From: Gemmatimonadota bacterium
GTDB lineage: Bacteria > Gemmatimonadota > Gemmatimonadetes > Gemmatimonadales > GWC2-71-9
Direction of reading: 5' to 3'
NCBI GenBank assembly: GCA_016713785.1
Contig: JADJOM010000002.1
Location: 248,001 to 312,000 of the forward strand
Length of the DNA: 64,000 bases
Part shown: positions 43,017-52,033 of the stretch, one piece after another
Position numbering within the stretch: the first letter of the stretch is position 1
Layout of the letters: each line of letters begins with the position of its first letter
The notes under the pieces: generated by a model
What the model saw: the letters and a program-made list of their open reading frames with translations, nothing else
Told to the model about the DNA's origin: nothing
Databases searched by the model: none
Made by a program: the position numbers and the translations under genes

Positions 43017-44231
43017 CTAGCTGTGGAGCCCCAGGCCGGTCAGGAAATCGGCCAGCAGCGCGGCCGTCGCCTCGGGCCGCTCCATCGGGGTGAGGTGGCC
43101 GGCGCCCGGCACCACGGCCAGCCGCGCCCCGGGGATGGCGGTGGTCATGGCCTGGGCGCCGTCCTTGGGGGTGATCTGGTCCTGCTCCCCAACTACCACC
43201 AGCGTGGGAGTCCGGGTCAGGAGGGGGAGGTCCTGGGTGCTGTCGGGCCGGTCGCGGAGGGCGCCGAGGGCGCCGAGGATGCCGCTCACCGGTGTGGCCT
43301 CCATCATCTTCCGCACCCGCTCCACCAGCGCCGGGTTCTCGGTGGCGGCGGCCGGCGCCAGCATCTTCGGCAGCATGGCGTCGGCGATGGCGCGGGCGCC
43401 CCCCTCGCGGGCCAGGGCCGCGGCGGCATCGCGCGCCTTGCGGCCCTCGAGCGTGTCGGCCTCCGACCGCGTGTCCATCAGCACCATCCCGCGCACCCGC
43501 TCGTGCGCCCGCCGCAGCATCTCGAACGCCACGTACCCGCCCATCGAGAGCCCGCACAGCACCACCCGCTCCACCCCCAGCGTGTCGAGCAGCGCCAGCA
43601 GGTCCTCGGCGTAGGTGGCCATGCTGTAGCCCAGGTCGGGCGCGTCCGACTGCCCCATCCCCCGCAGGTCCGGGGCGATCCGCAGCCACCCCTCGAGGTG
43701 CGCCAGCGGGTAGTCCCAGATCGAGTGGTCGAGCGGGTAGCCGTGGATGAACAGCACCGCGGGCCCCTGGCCCCGCACGTCCACGGCCAGGTTCACGCCG
43801 TTGACCGCCACCCGCCGCAGGTTGCCGGCGAGCGGCTTGTCGGCCATCACCTGGGACAGCGCCTCGGGCACCGGCACCGGCCGGCCCTGCGCGTCCACGC
43901 ACACGAACACCAGCTCCGCCGTGGCGATCAGCGCGTCGTCGCGCAGCCGCCGCGCGGTCTGCCGCAGGGTGAAGCTGGTGCGGCCCAGGTGCACCAGCAC
44001 CTGGGAGAAGCGGATCACGTCGCCGGGAAAGGCGGGGGCGTGGTACTCCACCACCGACTTCCGCACCGCGGGCCAGGCGCCCTGGCGGGTGAAGAAGTCC
44101 ATGCCGGGACCCCGGGCCAGGGTCTCCCACCGGGCGCGCTCGAACAGGGCGATGAACGACGCCTGGTTGAGGTGCCCGTATGCATCACATTCGTCGGGGT
44201 AGACCGTCAGGTCGATGTCGGGGGAGGCCAA
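43017..44231 (-). CDS. Fusion of hotdog acyl-CoA thioesterase and alpha/beta hydrolase
   Basis: A 404-residue protein made of two enzymes. Residues 1-135 are a YbgC/4HBT-type thioesterase, with YPDECDAYGHLNQASF containing the Asp and His/Asn typical of the active site. Residues 140-404 are an alpha/beta hydrolase: HGYP oxyanion loop, nucleophile Ser in GLSMGG near residue 237, and the catalytic His near 379 in GAGHLTPME. Either could hydrolyse an acyl thioester or ester. The start overlaps the end of the PLP gene by 25 bp. Confidence 0.88.
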   Translation of the reverse strand: MASPDIDLTVYPDECDAYGHLNQASFIALFERARWETLARGPGMDFFTRQGAWPAVRKSVVEYHAPAFPGDVIRFSQVLVHLGRTSFTLRQTARRLRDDALIATAELVFVCVDAQGRPVPVPEALSQVMADKPLAGNLRRVAVNGVNLAVDVRGQGPAVLFIHGYPLDHSIWDYPLAHLEGWLRIAPDLRGMGQSDAPDLGYSMATYAEDLLALLDTLGVERVVLCGLSMGGYVAFEMLRRAHERVRGMVLMDTRSEADTLEGRKARDAAAALAREGGARAIADAMLPKMLAPAAATENPALVERVRKMMEATPVSGILGALGALRDRPDSTQDLPLLTRTPTLVVVGEQDQITPKDGAQAMTTAIPGARLAVVPGAGHLTPMERPEATAALLADFLTGLGLHS

Positions 44232-45214
44232 AGCGACTCCGCGTAGCGGTGCGCGTCCCGCAGCACCGGGTGGTCCATCGGGGGCGCCACGAGCGACGGG
44301 TCAAAGGTATGCCAGAAGCAGACATGCCGGAAGGAACCGGCGAGGCTCCGCACCGCGGCGCAGGCCTTGGCGCTGTAGGTGGCATCGAGCAGGATGCCCC
44401 GTTCGGCCAGGCGGACGCGGGCGGTCGCCGCCGCGGTGGTGTCGTGGCCGTAGCCGGCGCCGAGCTGCGCGCCATCGAGGCGCAGCGTGGCGGCGCCGGC
44501 CGGCGCGCCCAGCAGCGCGCGGGTGCGCGCGGCCAGTGACAGGATGCGCCGCCGGGTGGTGAACCAGGGGTCGGTGACCCGCACCGCCACGATGGTCACC
44601 GGCCAGCCCAGCAGGCCCGCCCCCACCAGCAGGCCGGCGGCGGTGCCGCCGGAGCCGTAGGGCACGACGATCGCCTCGGGGCGGGGAAAGCCCTCCGCGG
44701 TGAGCTGGCCGGCGCACTCGAGCAGCGCGTTGACGCTGCCGAGCACCCCCAGCGGGGTGGCGCCGCCGGCCGGCAGCCAGGTGACGGGCCCGTGCCGCCG
44801 CGCGGCGCGCCAGGCGCGGGCCACCGCCAGGGGCAGCTGCCAGCGGCGGGCGGCCAGGTGCACCCCCGCGCCGGCCACCGTGGTGCCGAGCGCCCCCGCC
44901 ACCGCGGCCGACCAGGGCTGGGGAAAGAGCGCCACCTCCGCCCGCTGCCCGGTGCCGCCGGTGGCGGCGGCGAGCGCGGCGCACCAGGTGGAGCCGTAGG
45001 CGCCCATCGTCACCAGGGCGGGGCCCGCCGCGGGGAGCAGCCACTCCAGGGCGCGCCGCTTGTTGCCGCCGGCCAGGTCGTCGCGCTTGACCAGGAAGGA
45101 GGCGAGGCCGCACTCCGCGGCGAGGGCGGGGTGCGATTCCAGCGGCGAGGGGAGCCGCGCCAGCGGGCGCCGCACGAGCGGCCGGCGGAGGTGGGCCTCG
45201 AGGGGGAGGGTCAC
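44207..45214 (-). CDS. PLP-dependent D-cysteine desulfhydrase / ACC deaminase-like
   Basis: A 335-residue fold-type II PLP enzyme. The Schiff-base lysine is expected in GGNKRRALEW near residue 50, and the phosphate-binding GSGGTAAG is near 187. These match the D-cysteine desulfhydrase/1-aminocyclopropane-1-carboxylate deaminase family. I chose GTG 45214. The substrate is unclear; the presence of a bacilliredoxin and suf genes elsewhere does not settle it. It is encoded just upstream of and overlapping the thioesterase-hydrolase fusion. Confidence 0.82.
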   Translation of the reverse strand: MTLPLEAHLRRPLVRRPLARLPSPLESHPALAAECGLASFLVKRDDLAGGNKRRALEWLLPAAGPALVTMGAYGSTWCAALAAATGGTGQRAEVALFPQPWSAAVAGALGTTVAGAGVHLAARRWQLPLAVARAWRAARRHGPVTWLPAGGATPLGVLGSVNALLECAGQLTAEGFPRPEAIVVPYGSGGTAAGLLVGAGLLGWPVTIVAVRVTDPWFTTRRRILSLAARTRALLGAPAGAATLRLDGAQLGAGYGHDTTAAATARVRLAERGILLDATYSAKACAAVRSLAGSFRHVCFWHTFDPSLVAPPMDHPVLRDAHRYAESLWPPPTST

Positions 45215-45385
45215 CCCCGCAGGGTACCGCGGGCCGCGGGCGGGGTCCAGTATCGCGGCGCGGGATTCGGGGGAGCGGGGTGTGCGACTAGATTGCACCG
45301 TTGCCGTGACCTCCACTCCCACGCGATGCGCCGCCATGCGAGCTGCCCCTGAGCCCATTCCTCACGCCCACGCCGGCGCGCGCGC

Positions 45386-46522
45386 GTGACTGACGCCGGC
45401 GCCGCGGGCGACCTCTACCTCGACACCCAGCCGGCGGTCGATGCCTTCGTCGGCGGGCTGCGCGATGCCCCGCTCCTGGCGGTGGACACCGAGGCGGCGA
45501 GCTTCCACCGCTATCGCGACCGCATCTACCTGATCCAGCTCTCCACCCGGGACCGCACCGCCGTCATCGACCCGGTGGCGGTGCCGGACCTCGCGGCCCT
45601 CGGCGCCCTGCTGGCCGACCCCGCCATCGAGACCCTGTTCCACGACGCCGACTACGACCTCCGCATCCTGCACCGCGACTACGGCTTCACCGCGCGCAAC
45701 CTGTTCGACACCCGGATCGCGGCCCAGCTGCTCAACGAACCCGGCATCGGGCTCGCCGCGCTGCTCGAGAAGTACCTCGGCGTCACCCTCGACAAGAAGT
45801 ACCAGCGCGCCGACTGGTCGGTGCGGCCGCTCATCCCCGAGATGCTGGCCTACGCCGCCGACGACACCCGCTACCTGGCGCAGCTCCGCGACATCCTCAA
45901 GGACCAGCTGACCGCCATCGGGCGGTGGCACTGGGCGGAGGAGGAGTTCCAGCTGCTGGAGCAGGTGCGCTGGAGCGTGAACGGACCGCCGGAGGAGGCG
46001 TACCTGCGCCTCAAGGGCGCGCGGACGCTGCGCGGCCACCAGCTCGCGGTGCTGCGCGAGCTCTTCGCGTGGCGGGAGGGCGTGGCCGGCCAGCTCGACC
46101 GGGCGCCGTTCCGGGTGCTGATGAACGACGCCATGCTCAGCATCGCCAAGGCGATGCCGGCCGACGAGACGGCGCTCAAGGAGCTCAAGGCCCTCTCGCC
46201 CGACCAGCTGCGGCGCCGGGGCGCCGACCTGCTGGCCGCGGTGGCGCGCGGCGTCGCGGCGCCGGCCGACAGCATCCCGGTGTTCGAGCGGGGGCGGCGG
46301 ATGGCGCCCGACCTGGCCTACGAGGCGCGGCTGGAGCGGCTCAAGGCGGTGCGCAACCAGGCGGCGGAGGCGCTGCCGCTGGCGCCGGGGGTGCTGTGCG
46401 CCAACGGGATCCTCGAGGCCATCGCGCGGCTGGAGCCGAAGGCCGTGGCCGACCTGGCGCAGGTGGAGGGGATGCGGCGGTGGCAGGTGGAGGTGCTGGG
46501 GAAGGCGCTGGTCGGGACCTGA
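45386..46522 (+). CDS. rnd: Ribonuclease D
   Basis: RNase D trims tRNA 3' ends. The DEDD exonuclease motifs are present: D34-X-E36 (DTE), D91 in HDADYD, and Y156-X3-D160 (YAADD). The two C-terminal HRDC-like helical regions follow. The 378-residue length is normal. It starts at GTG 45386 with no clear SD. A hairpin lies between it and the convergent sufT-like gene. Confidence 0.92.
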   Translation: MTDAGAAGDLYLDTQPAVDAFVGGLRDAPLLAVDTEAASFHRYRDRIYLIQLSTRDRTAVIDPVAVPDLAALGALLADPAIETLFHDADYDLRILHRDYGFTARNLFDTRIAAQLLNEPGIGLAALLEKYLGVTLDKKYQRADWSVRPLIPEMLAYAADDTRYLAQLRDILKDQLTAIGRWHWAEEEFQLLEQVRWSVNGPPEEAYLRLKGARTLRGHQLAVLRELFAWREGVAGQLDRAPFRVLMNDAMLSIAKAMPADETALKELKALSPDQLRRRGADLLAAVARGVAAPADSIPVFERGRRMAPDLAYEARLERLKAVRNQAAEALPLAPGVLCANGILEAIARLEPKAVADLAQVEGMRRWQVEVLGKALVGT

Positions 46523-46542
46523 GGCGCGCGGCCGGGCGCGCC
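46523..46542. terminator. Short GC hairpin between rnd and the sufT-like gene
   Basis: A 7-bp stem GGCGCGC/GCGCGCC with a 6-nt loop sits directly past the rnd stop, in the 33-bp gap between convergent genes. Confidence 0.5.
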
Positions 46543-46555
46543 ACCACCACGCCGG

Positions 46556-46855
46556 TCATCCCCCCAGGAACGCCCGGATCCGCGGGTCCATCCGTTCGGG
46601 CGTCCAGTACGGCTCCCAGACAATCTCGACACTGACCGCCTTCACGCCCTCGAGGTCCTCGATGGCGCGCTTCACGTCGCCCACGATCTCGGGGCCGGAG
46701 GGACAGCCGGGGGAGGTGAGCGTCATGTTGACGTGCACGTCCCCGTCCTCGCTCACGGTGATGTCGTAGATCAGGCCGATGTCGACCACGTTGAGGTTGA
46801 GCTCCGGATCCTTGACCCCACGGAGTGCCTTCCGGACCGTCTCTGGTGTCTGCAT
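46556..46855 (-). CDS. sufT: MIP18-family Fe-S maturation factor (SufT-like, DUF59)
   Basis: A 99-residue DUF59 protein with the conserved DPELNLNVVDIGLIYDI near residue 16-32 and TSPGCPSG, whose Cys near 51 is the reactive residue of the family. MIP18/SufT proteins assist Fe-S cluster transfer. It is encoded 20 kb from the suf operon and not linked to it here. The SufT assignment is by family only. Confidence 0.88.
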   Translation of the reverse strand: MQTPETVRKALRGVKDPELNLNVVDIGLIYDITVSEDGDVHVNMTLTSPGCPSGPEIVGDVKRAIEDLEGVKAVSVEIVWEPYWTPERMDPRIRAFLGG

Positions 46856-46906
46856 GCTGCCTCCTGCGTCAATCCTAGTGCCGTGGTCGGGAAGGGGCTA
46901 CGGGTT

Positions 46907-46953
46907 GGGCGGTAAGGCGGTAAGGCGGTAGGGCGGTAGGGCGGTAGGGCGGC
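46907..46953. repeat. Tandem GGCGGTA(A/G) repeats
   Basis: Five or six copies of an 8-nt unit GGCGGTAA/GGCGGTAG run head to tail. A similar run on the opposite strand is at 48451-48480. Confidence 0.75.
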
Positions 46954-46980
46954 GACCGAGGGCCCTTCGGACGCAGCGCA

Positions 46981-47070
46981 GCTCCCGATCGGGCCCGCGG
47001 GAGTCCCTGGGAACGGTTCCGGGGCGCCGAAGATCTGCCCGGAGGAACGAACCGCCCGACCGACGAACCG
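46981..47070. repeat. 90-bp direct repeat, copy 1
   Basis: Aligns with 47145-47233 across its length, for example CGGAGG-A-ACGAACCGCCC and CGACGAACCG, with scattered mismatches. Confidence 0.65.
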
Positions 47071-47144
47071 TCAGCGGACGCACTCGACGCGGCGGAATCG
47101 CCGGCGCGGCGATTCGGCCGCGGAGGCCCCGGAAAAGCCGCGCG

Positions 47145-47233
47145 GCTCCTGGTCGGTCCGGCGGGAGTCCCATGCGGCGCTCCCGGGGCGCTGAAAGTAT
47201 TCCCGGAGGCACGAACCGCCCAACCGACGAACC
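47145..47233. repeat. 90-bp direct repeat, copy 2
   Basis: Diverged copy of 46981-47070, offset by 164 bp. Confidence 0.65.
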
Positions 47234-47273
47234 GCCCAACCGTCCGACGACCCGAAAGATCCGCCGGCCGGTG

Positions 47274-48428
47274 TTACGGCGCCGCGGAACGGACGAGCGC
47301 GTCGGCGAGGGCCCCGCGGACGCCGCGCAGGGCGCGGATGGAATTCCCGAGGCGCGGGGCGTAGCTCCGGTTGGTGAGGAACACCACGAAGAGGTCGCGC
47401 GCGGGGTCGGCCCAGAGGAGGGTGCCGGTCCAGCCGGTGTGGCCGAAGGCGGCGTCGGAGAGTCCGGAGCCGTAGGCGGAGTCGCAGGGCCTGGGGCAGG
47501 GCTCGCCGGCGCCGTTGGCGCGGTGGGGCGGGCGCTCCCAGCCGAGGAGCCGGGTGGCGCCGGAATCACCGGGGGAGAGGAAGAGCCGCACGGTGGCCGG
47601 CGAGAAGACGCGCGCCCCCTCCAGTTCCCCCTCGCCCAGCCAGAGCCGGAGGTAGCGCGCCAGGTCCGCCCCCGTCCCGAACAGCCCCGCATGCCCCGCC
47701 GCGCCGCCGAACCGCGCCGCGTTCTGGTCGTTGACGGTGCAGCAGACCGGCCGCCCGCGATACTGCCCCGTGGGCGCGGTCCGCTCCCGGGCCGCGGCCG
47801 GCACCCCGTAGCCGGTGTGCGTCATCCCGGCTGGCCCCAGCACCACGCGGGGCACGACGCGCTCCAGCGGCTCGCCGCTCACCGCCTCCACCAGCAGTCC
47901 GAGCAGCAGGAAGTTGAGGTCGCTGTATTCCACCGTGGCGCCGGGCGCGCGGCGCAGCGGGGTGCGGTAGAGCAGGGCGATGGCGCTGTCGCGGCTCTGG
48001 GTGCGGCGGAAGAACTCGAGGTAGGCGGGGAGGCCGGAGGTGTGGTCGAGGAGCATGCGGACGGTGACGCGATGCTTTGTCCCACCGACAAACCGCGGCA
48101 GGTACCGCTCCACCGGCGCATCCAGCGCCACCTTCCCCTCCTCCACCAGCCGCGCCACCGCCGGCATCGTCCCCACCACCTTGGTGAGGCTGGCCAGGTC
48201 GTAGCGGGTGGAGTCGGGATCGGGCACCGGCGACGCCGCCGACCAGGTGAGGTGGCCGTAGCCCCTCTGGTAGCGGATGCCCGCACGCCCCCCCACCACG
48301 AGCACGGCGCCGGGATAGATGCCACGGCGGATGCCGGACTCGATGATCGAGTCCGCCACCCGGTACTGCTGCGCCCCGAGCGCCGCCGGCAGCAGCGCCA
48401 TCGCTATTGTGGCCACCCACCGCCGCAT
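47274..48428 (-). CDS. Class C beta-lactamase-fold serine hydrolase
   Basis: A 384-residue protein with a signal peptide (MRRWVATIAMALLPAALGAQ). The SXXK motif is S80-L-T-K83, the YXN-like motif is Y168-S-D170, and a KTG-like HTG is near residue 333. This is a class C beta-lactamase/esterase/transpeptidase family. The Asp replacing Asn in YXN is seen in many non-lactamase members, so esterase or peptidase activity is more likely than antibiotic hydrolysis. Confidence 0.88.
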   Translation of the reverse strand: MRRWVATIAMALLPAALGAQQYRVADSIIESGIRRGIYPGAVLVVGGRAGIRYQRGYGHLTWSAASPVPDPDSTRYDLASLTKVVGTMPAVARLVEEGKVALDAPVERYLPRFVGGTKHRVTVRMLLDHTSGLPAYLEFFRRTQSRDSAIALLYRTPLRRAPGATVEYSDLNFLLLGLLVEAVSGEPLERVVPRVVLGPAGMTHTGYGVPAAARERTAPTGQYRGRPVCCTVNDQNAARFGGAAGHAGLFGTGADLARYLRLWLGEGELEGARVFSPATVRLFLSPGDSGATRLLGWERPPHRANGAGEPCPRPCDSAYGSGLSDAAFGHTGWTGTLLWADPARDLFVVFLTNRSYAPRLGNSIRALRGVRGALADALVRSAAP

Positions 48429-48450
48429 TCACCCTCCCCTGGGCCACCAG

Positions 48451-48480
48451 CCGCCGTACCGCCGTACCGCCCTACCGCCC
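48451..48480. repeat. GCCGTACC/GCCCTACC short repeats
   Basis: Reverse-orientation copy of the GGCGGTA family, in the gap between the serine hydrolase and the matrixin-like gene. Confidence 0.6.
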
Positions 48481-49251
48481 AATGAATCCCGTCGGCAGCT
48501 CGTACAGGAACCGCAGCGAGAACCGGTCCCGGTCACTCAGCGCCAGCGCCGTCGCGATCGGGTACATCACGTCCGCGGCGTGGCTCGAATGCGGCAGCCC
48601 CAGCGCGTGCCCGATCTCGTGCAGCGCCACGGCGCGGCGGCTCTCCGGTGGCAGCGGGCGCCCCGACGAGGGAGAACGGGTCACGAGGGTGAGCACCGTG
48701 CGGCGGATCCGGCCGCCGCGGTCCCAGGTCACGTCGGTGACGCCGGCGCGGTCGGCCTCGAGGGTGTCGGCCCACTGGATGAGGAAATCGGCCTGACTGC
48801 TGTCGGCCTCCTCGAGCCAGCGGAGCCCCACCGCGGCGGGATTCCACGCGTCGAGCGCCCAGCGCACGTCGCCCACCATCTCGGGGAGGAAGCCGCTGGC
48901 GCCCCCGGGCACGATCGCCACCCGGATCACGTGCATGCCGCCGGGCCAGTGGCGGACGATCGAGTCGGTCTCGGAGAAGAGCGAATCGAGGAAGTGCCGC
49001 TCCACCTGGGCGGTGAGCTGGGTGCGGACGCCGAGCCGGGTGAGCGAGTCGAGCGGGACGATGCCCGGCAGTTCGAGCGGGGGGCCGGCCCGGTGATCGC
49101 GGGCGGCATCGAGGGTCAGGTCGGCGCGGGGCGCCGGCGCCGCCCCAGCCACTGCGCCGGTGGCCGCGGCCGTCCGGCGGGCGCGCAGCCGCCCCCAGGC
49201 GGTGAGCGCCACGAGGGTGGCCAGCAGCAGCAGCAGGGCGCGGCGGAGCAT
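48472..49251 (-). CDS. Matrixin-like secreted zinc metalloprotease
   Basis: A 259-residue protein with an N-terminal hydrophobic segment (about 4-18) and the zinc motif HEIGHALGLPHSSH near residues 210-224. The Met-turn DVMYP follows. This is the metzincin/M10 pattern of matrixins. It is probably membrane-anchored or secreted. GATATT lies 8 nt before ATG 49251. It is divergent from the MMPL gene. Confidence 0.88.
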   Translation of the reverse strand: MLRRALLLLLATLVALTAWGRLRARRTAAATGAVAGAAPAPRADLTLDAARDHRAGPPLELPGIVPLDSLTRLGVRTQLTAQVERHFLDSLFSETDSIVRHWPGGMHVIRVAIVPGGASGFLPEMVGDVRWALDAWNPAAVGLRWLEEADSSQADFLIQWADTLEADRAGVTDVTWDRGGRIRRTVLTLVTRSPSSGRPLPPESRRAVALHEIGHALGLPHSSHAADVMYPIATALALSDRDRFSLRFLYELPTGFIGR

Positions 49252-49259
49252 GACGGGGG

Positions 49260-49265
49260 AATATC
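49260..49265 (-). promoter_or_regulatory. -10-like element GATATT for the matrixin-like gene
   Basis: On the minus strand GATATT lies 8 nt before ATG 49251. Confidence 0.4.
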
Positions 49266-49378
49266 GGCCCCCGGGCGATCCGGGCGCCACCGCTGGCGCC
49301 CAAGTGGTTGTCCCCCTAGAATTTCGCCGACCGCACTGCCCGCATCCGCCCCCGCTCGCACCGGGAGTTCTCCCGCTC

Positions 49379-51649
49379 GTGGCTTCCGCTCTCTCGCGCG
49401 CCCTGATCCGCTGGCGCTGGGCCATCATCGTCGTCTGGGCGGTGATCGGCTACGTGGCGGCGGAGAAGTCCCCCCAGGTCGTGCAGGTGCTCAACGTGCG
49501 CGGCGGCACCCGGGAGCCCACCGAGGCGGGCGCGGCCGACATCCTGCTCCGCACCCGGTTCGCGCGGCCGCTCAACGACTTCTTCGCCGTCACCCTGCAG
49601 GCGCCGGCCCCGGTGGACAGCGGCCCCGGCGCGCTGCTGCTCGACAGCCTCCTCGCCAAGTTCTCCCGCCAGCCGTGGCTCGGCACGGTGGCGTCGTTCC
49701 GGAGCACCGGCGACTCCACGTTCATCAGCAAGGACGGCCGCACCACCTTCGTGGTGGTGGCGGTGAACGCCGACAAGGGCGACAGCGTGGCCAGGCTGGT
49801 GGCGCCGGTCCGCGCCCTGGTGCAGGAGGCCTTCCGCCAGACCGGCGTGGACTCCGCCAGCCACCAGGTGCGGGTCACCGGCCGCTCCCCGCTCGACCTC
49901 GACGTGCGCACCGTGGTGGCCGCCGACAGCAAGCGCGGCGAGCTCCGCCTGCTGCCGCTCACGGCGGGGATCCTGCTGCTCGCCTTCGGGGCGCTGGTGG
50001 CGGCGGTGCTGCCGCTCATCATCGGGTTCCTGGCCATCTGGGTGACCCTCGCGGTGGTGGTGATCCTCGCCGACTACACGCCGATGTCGGTCTTCGTGCT
50101 CAACATGACGACCATGCTCGGCCTCGGCGTGGGCATCGACTACTCGCTGCTCATCGTCACCCGGTTCCGGGAGGAGCTGAACCGCGGGCTGCGCCGCCAG
50201 GAGGCCGCCGCCCGCGCGCTCAGCACCGCCGGCGCCGCGGTGCTCACCTCCGGGATGACGGTGGTGGTGGGCTTCGCGGCGCTGCTGCTCACCCCGCTGG
50301 TGGAGACGCAGTCGGTGGGGATCGGCGGGCTGGTGGTGGTGGCGGTGGCGGTGGCGCTCTCCACCACGCTGCTCCCCGCGCTGCTCGCGGTGCTGGGCCG
50401 CCAGATCGACCGGCCCCGCTGGCTGGCGCGGCGGCTCACCTGGTACCACGCGCCCGGCGCCTGGGAGAAGTGGGCCCGCAGTCTCTCCCGCAACCCGGTG
50501 CGCGCCCTCACCATCGGCGGGGCGGTGATCGCGCTGCTCACCGCGCCGGTGTTCTGGATCAAGATCGGGCTGCCGGCGCGCAACTGGTGGCCCACCGCCA
50601 CCGAGGCCGGCCAGGGGGTGCAGACCCTCGAGGCCATGGGCGTGGCCAACATCATCCTGCCGGTGCGGATGGTGATCGAGCTGCCCGAGGGGCAGAGCGC
50701 GGTGTCGGCGGCCAGCCTGCGCGGGCTCAGGGCGCTCTCCGATTCGCTCAAGGCCGACGGCCGGGTGGCGCAGGTGCGCAGCCTGGTGGACCTCGAGCCG
50801 GGGATGGGCATCCTCGAGTACTCGATCCTCTACGGCAACCTCGAGGACGCCCGGACCCGCTACGGCGGCTTCCTCGACGCGTACCTCTCCACCGACCAGC
50901 GGGTGACGCTGATCGACGTGGTGCTCAAGGACACCACCAGCCTCACCTCGGGGATGGACCTCTCGCGCCACGCGCGGACCCTCGCCAAGGTCCCGCCCAA
51001 GCAGCTGCGCGGGGCCACGATCGTGGTGGGGGGCTACACCGCCGCGAGCCTGGACCTGCAGGAGGTGCTGCTGCGCCGCTTCCCGATGCTGGTGGTGCTC
51101 ATCCTGGGCTGCACCGGGCTCATGCTGGCCATCGTGTTCCGCTCGGTGCTGGTGCCGATCAAGGCGGTCATCATGAACACCCTCTCGGTGAGCGCCACCT
51201 TCGGCCTCATCGTGCTGGTGTTCCAGCACGGCATCGGCGCCGGCCTCTTCGGGCTCGACGGCCCCACCTCGGCGATCTTCGTGGTGGTGCCGGTGCTGGT
51301 CTTCGCCGTGGTGTTCGGGCTCAGCATGGACTACGAGGTGTTCCTGCTGGCCCGGGTCAAGGAGGCGTTCGACAAGACCGGCAACAACGAGAAGGCCACC
51401 GAGGAGGGGCTCTCCGCCACCGCCTCGGTGATCACCAGCGCCGCGCTGATCATGATCCTGGTCTTCGGGGTGTTCGCCTTTGCCCGGGTGCTGGCGATGC
51501 AGTTCCTGGGCTTCGGGCTGGCGGTGGCGGTGCTGCTCGACGCCACGATCATCCGGATGGTGCTGGTGCCGGCCATCATGCACCTGGCGGGGGAGTGGAA
51601 CTGGTGGCCGGGGTACCGGCGCAAGCCCAAGGCCACTACGAACAGCTGA
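49379..51649 (+). CDS. MMPL/RND-family transporter
   Basis: A 756-residue protein with an N-terminal helix, a large periplasmic domain and helix bundles of the MMPL type: ITAGILLLAFGALVAAVLP around residue 195 and a second half with VVVLILGCTGLMLAIVF. The motif GIDYSLL (about 259) is the conserved MMPL segment and appears again as SMDYEVFLLA near residue 655. It probably exports lipids or hydrophobic compounds. GTG 49379 is the start; TAGAAT at 49316 could be its -10. It overlaps the convergent pilin gene by 14 bp. Confidence 0.88.
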   Translation: MASALSRALIRWRWAIIVVWAVIGYVAAEKSPQVVQVLNVRGGTREPTEAGAADILLRTRFARPLNDFFAVTLQAPAPVDSGPGALLLDSLLAKFSRQPWLGTVASFRSTGDSTFISKDGRTTFVVVAVNADKGDSVARLVAPVRALVQEAFRQTGVDSASHQVRVTGRSPLDLDVRTVVAADSKRGELRLLPLTAGILLLAFGALVAAVLPLIIGFLAIWVTLAVVVILADYTPMSVFVLNMTTMLGLGVGIDYSLLIVTRFREELNRGLRRQEAAARALSTAGAAVLTSGMTVVVGFAALLLTPLVETQSVGIGGLVVVAVAVALSTTLLPALLAVLGRQIDRPRWLARRLTWYHAPGAWEKWARSLSRNPVRALTIGGAVIALLTAPVFWIKIGLPARNWWPTATEAGQGVQTLEAMGVANIILPVRMVIELPEGQSAVSAASLRGLRALSDSLKADGRVAQVRSLVDLEPGMGILEYSILYGNLEDARTRYGGFLDAYLSTDQRVTLIDVVLKDTTSLTSGMDLSRHARTLAKVPPKQLRGATIVVGGYTAASLDLQEVLLRRFPMLVVLILGCTGLMLAIVFRSVLVPIKAVIMNTLSVSATFGLIVLVFQHGIGAGLFGLDGPTSAIFVVVPVLVFAVVFGLSMDYEVFLLARVKEAFDKTGNNEKATEEGLSATASVITSAALIMILVFGVFAFARVLAMQFLGFGLAVAVLLDATIIRMVLVPAIMHLAGEWNWWPGYRRKPKATTNS

Positions 51650-52022
51650 TCGCCCCGTCGTTCGTGGCCGTGCCGACCGGCGCGGCGTTGCCCACCACCA
51701 CGTAGCACTGCTTGGTGACCTTGGGGTTGGCCACGCTGCCGGACCAGCCCGAGGCGGTGGCCTCGTGGATGGTGATGGTGTTGCCCGCGGTGTAGTTGGG
51801 GTTGAGCGAGTCGGTGGTGATGCTGTAGAAGCGGTGGTCGAAGTAGAACGCCTCCTGCTCCTCGGTGACGGCCCGGAGGTCGGAGGTCATGCTGGCGATG
51901 GTGGCCTTGTCCTTGGTGTTCTGCAGCCGGGCGAAGCCCAGCGTGGCCAGGATGCCGAGGACCACCATGACCACCAGCATCTCGATGATCGTGAAGCCGC
52001 GCCGGGTGGGGGCGTGTCGCAT
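51636..52022 (-). CDS. Type IV pilin-like protein
   Basis: A 128-residue pseudopilin or pilin. The prepilin cleavage and methylation motif is G9-F10-T-I-I-E14 with the hydrophobic helix MLVVMVVLGILATLGFARLQ. The globular part has a Cys pair (Cys near 105 and 127) that may form the C-terminal disulfide. No other pilus genes are in the window. It overlaps the MMPL gene on the other strand. Confidence 0.9.
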   Translation of the reverse strand: MRHAPTRRGFTIIEMLVVMVVLGILATLGFARLQNTKDKATIASMTSDLRAVTEEQEAFYFDHRFYSITTDSLNPNYTAGNTITIHEATASGWSGSVANPKVTKQCYVVVGNAAPVGTATNDGAISCS

Positions 52023-52033
52023 GCGGGTGCTCC

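Larger units (their letters stand above)
46856..47273. other. Gene-free 418-bp region with repeats
   Basis: No supported gene. It holds a short tandem repeat, two diverged copies of a 90-bp segment, and other GC-rich DNA. Confidence 0.6.
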
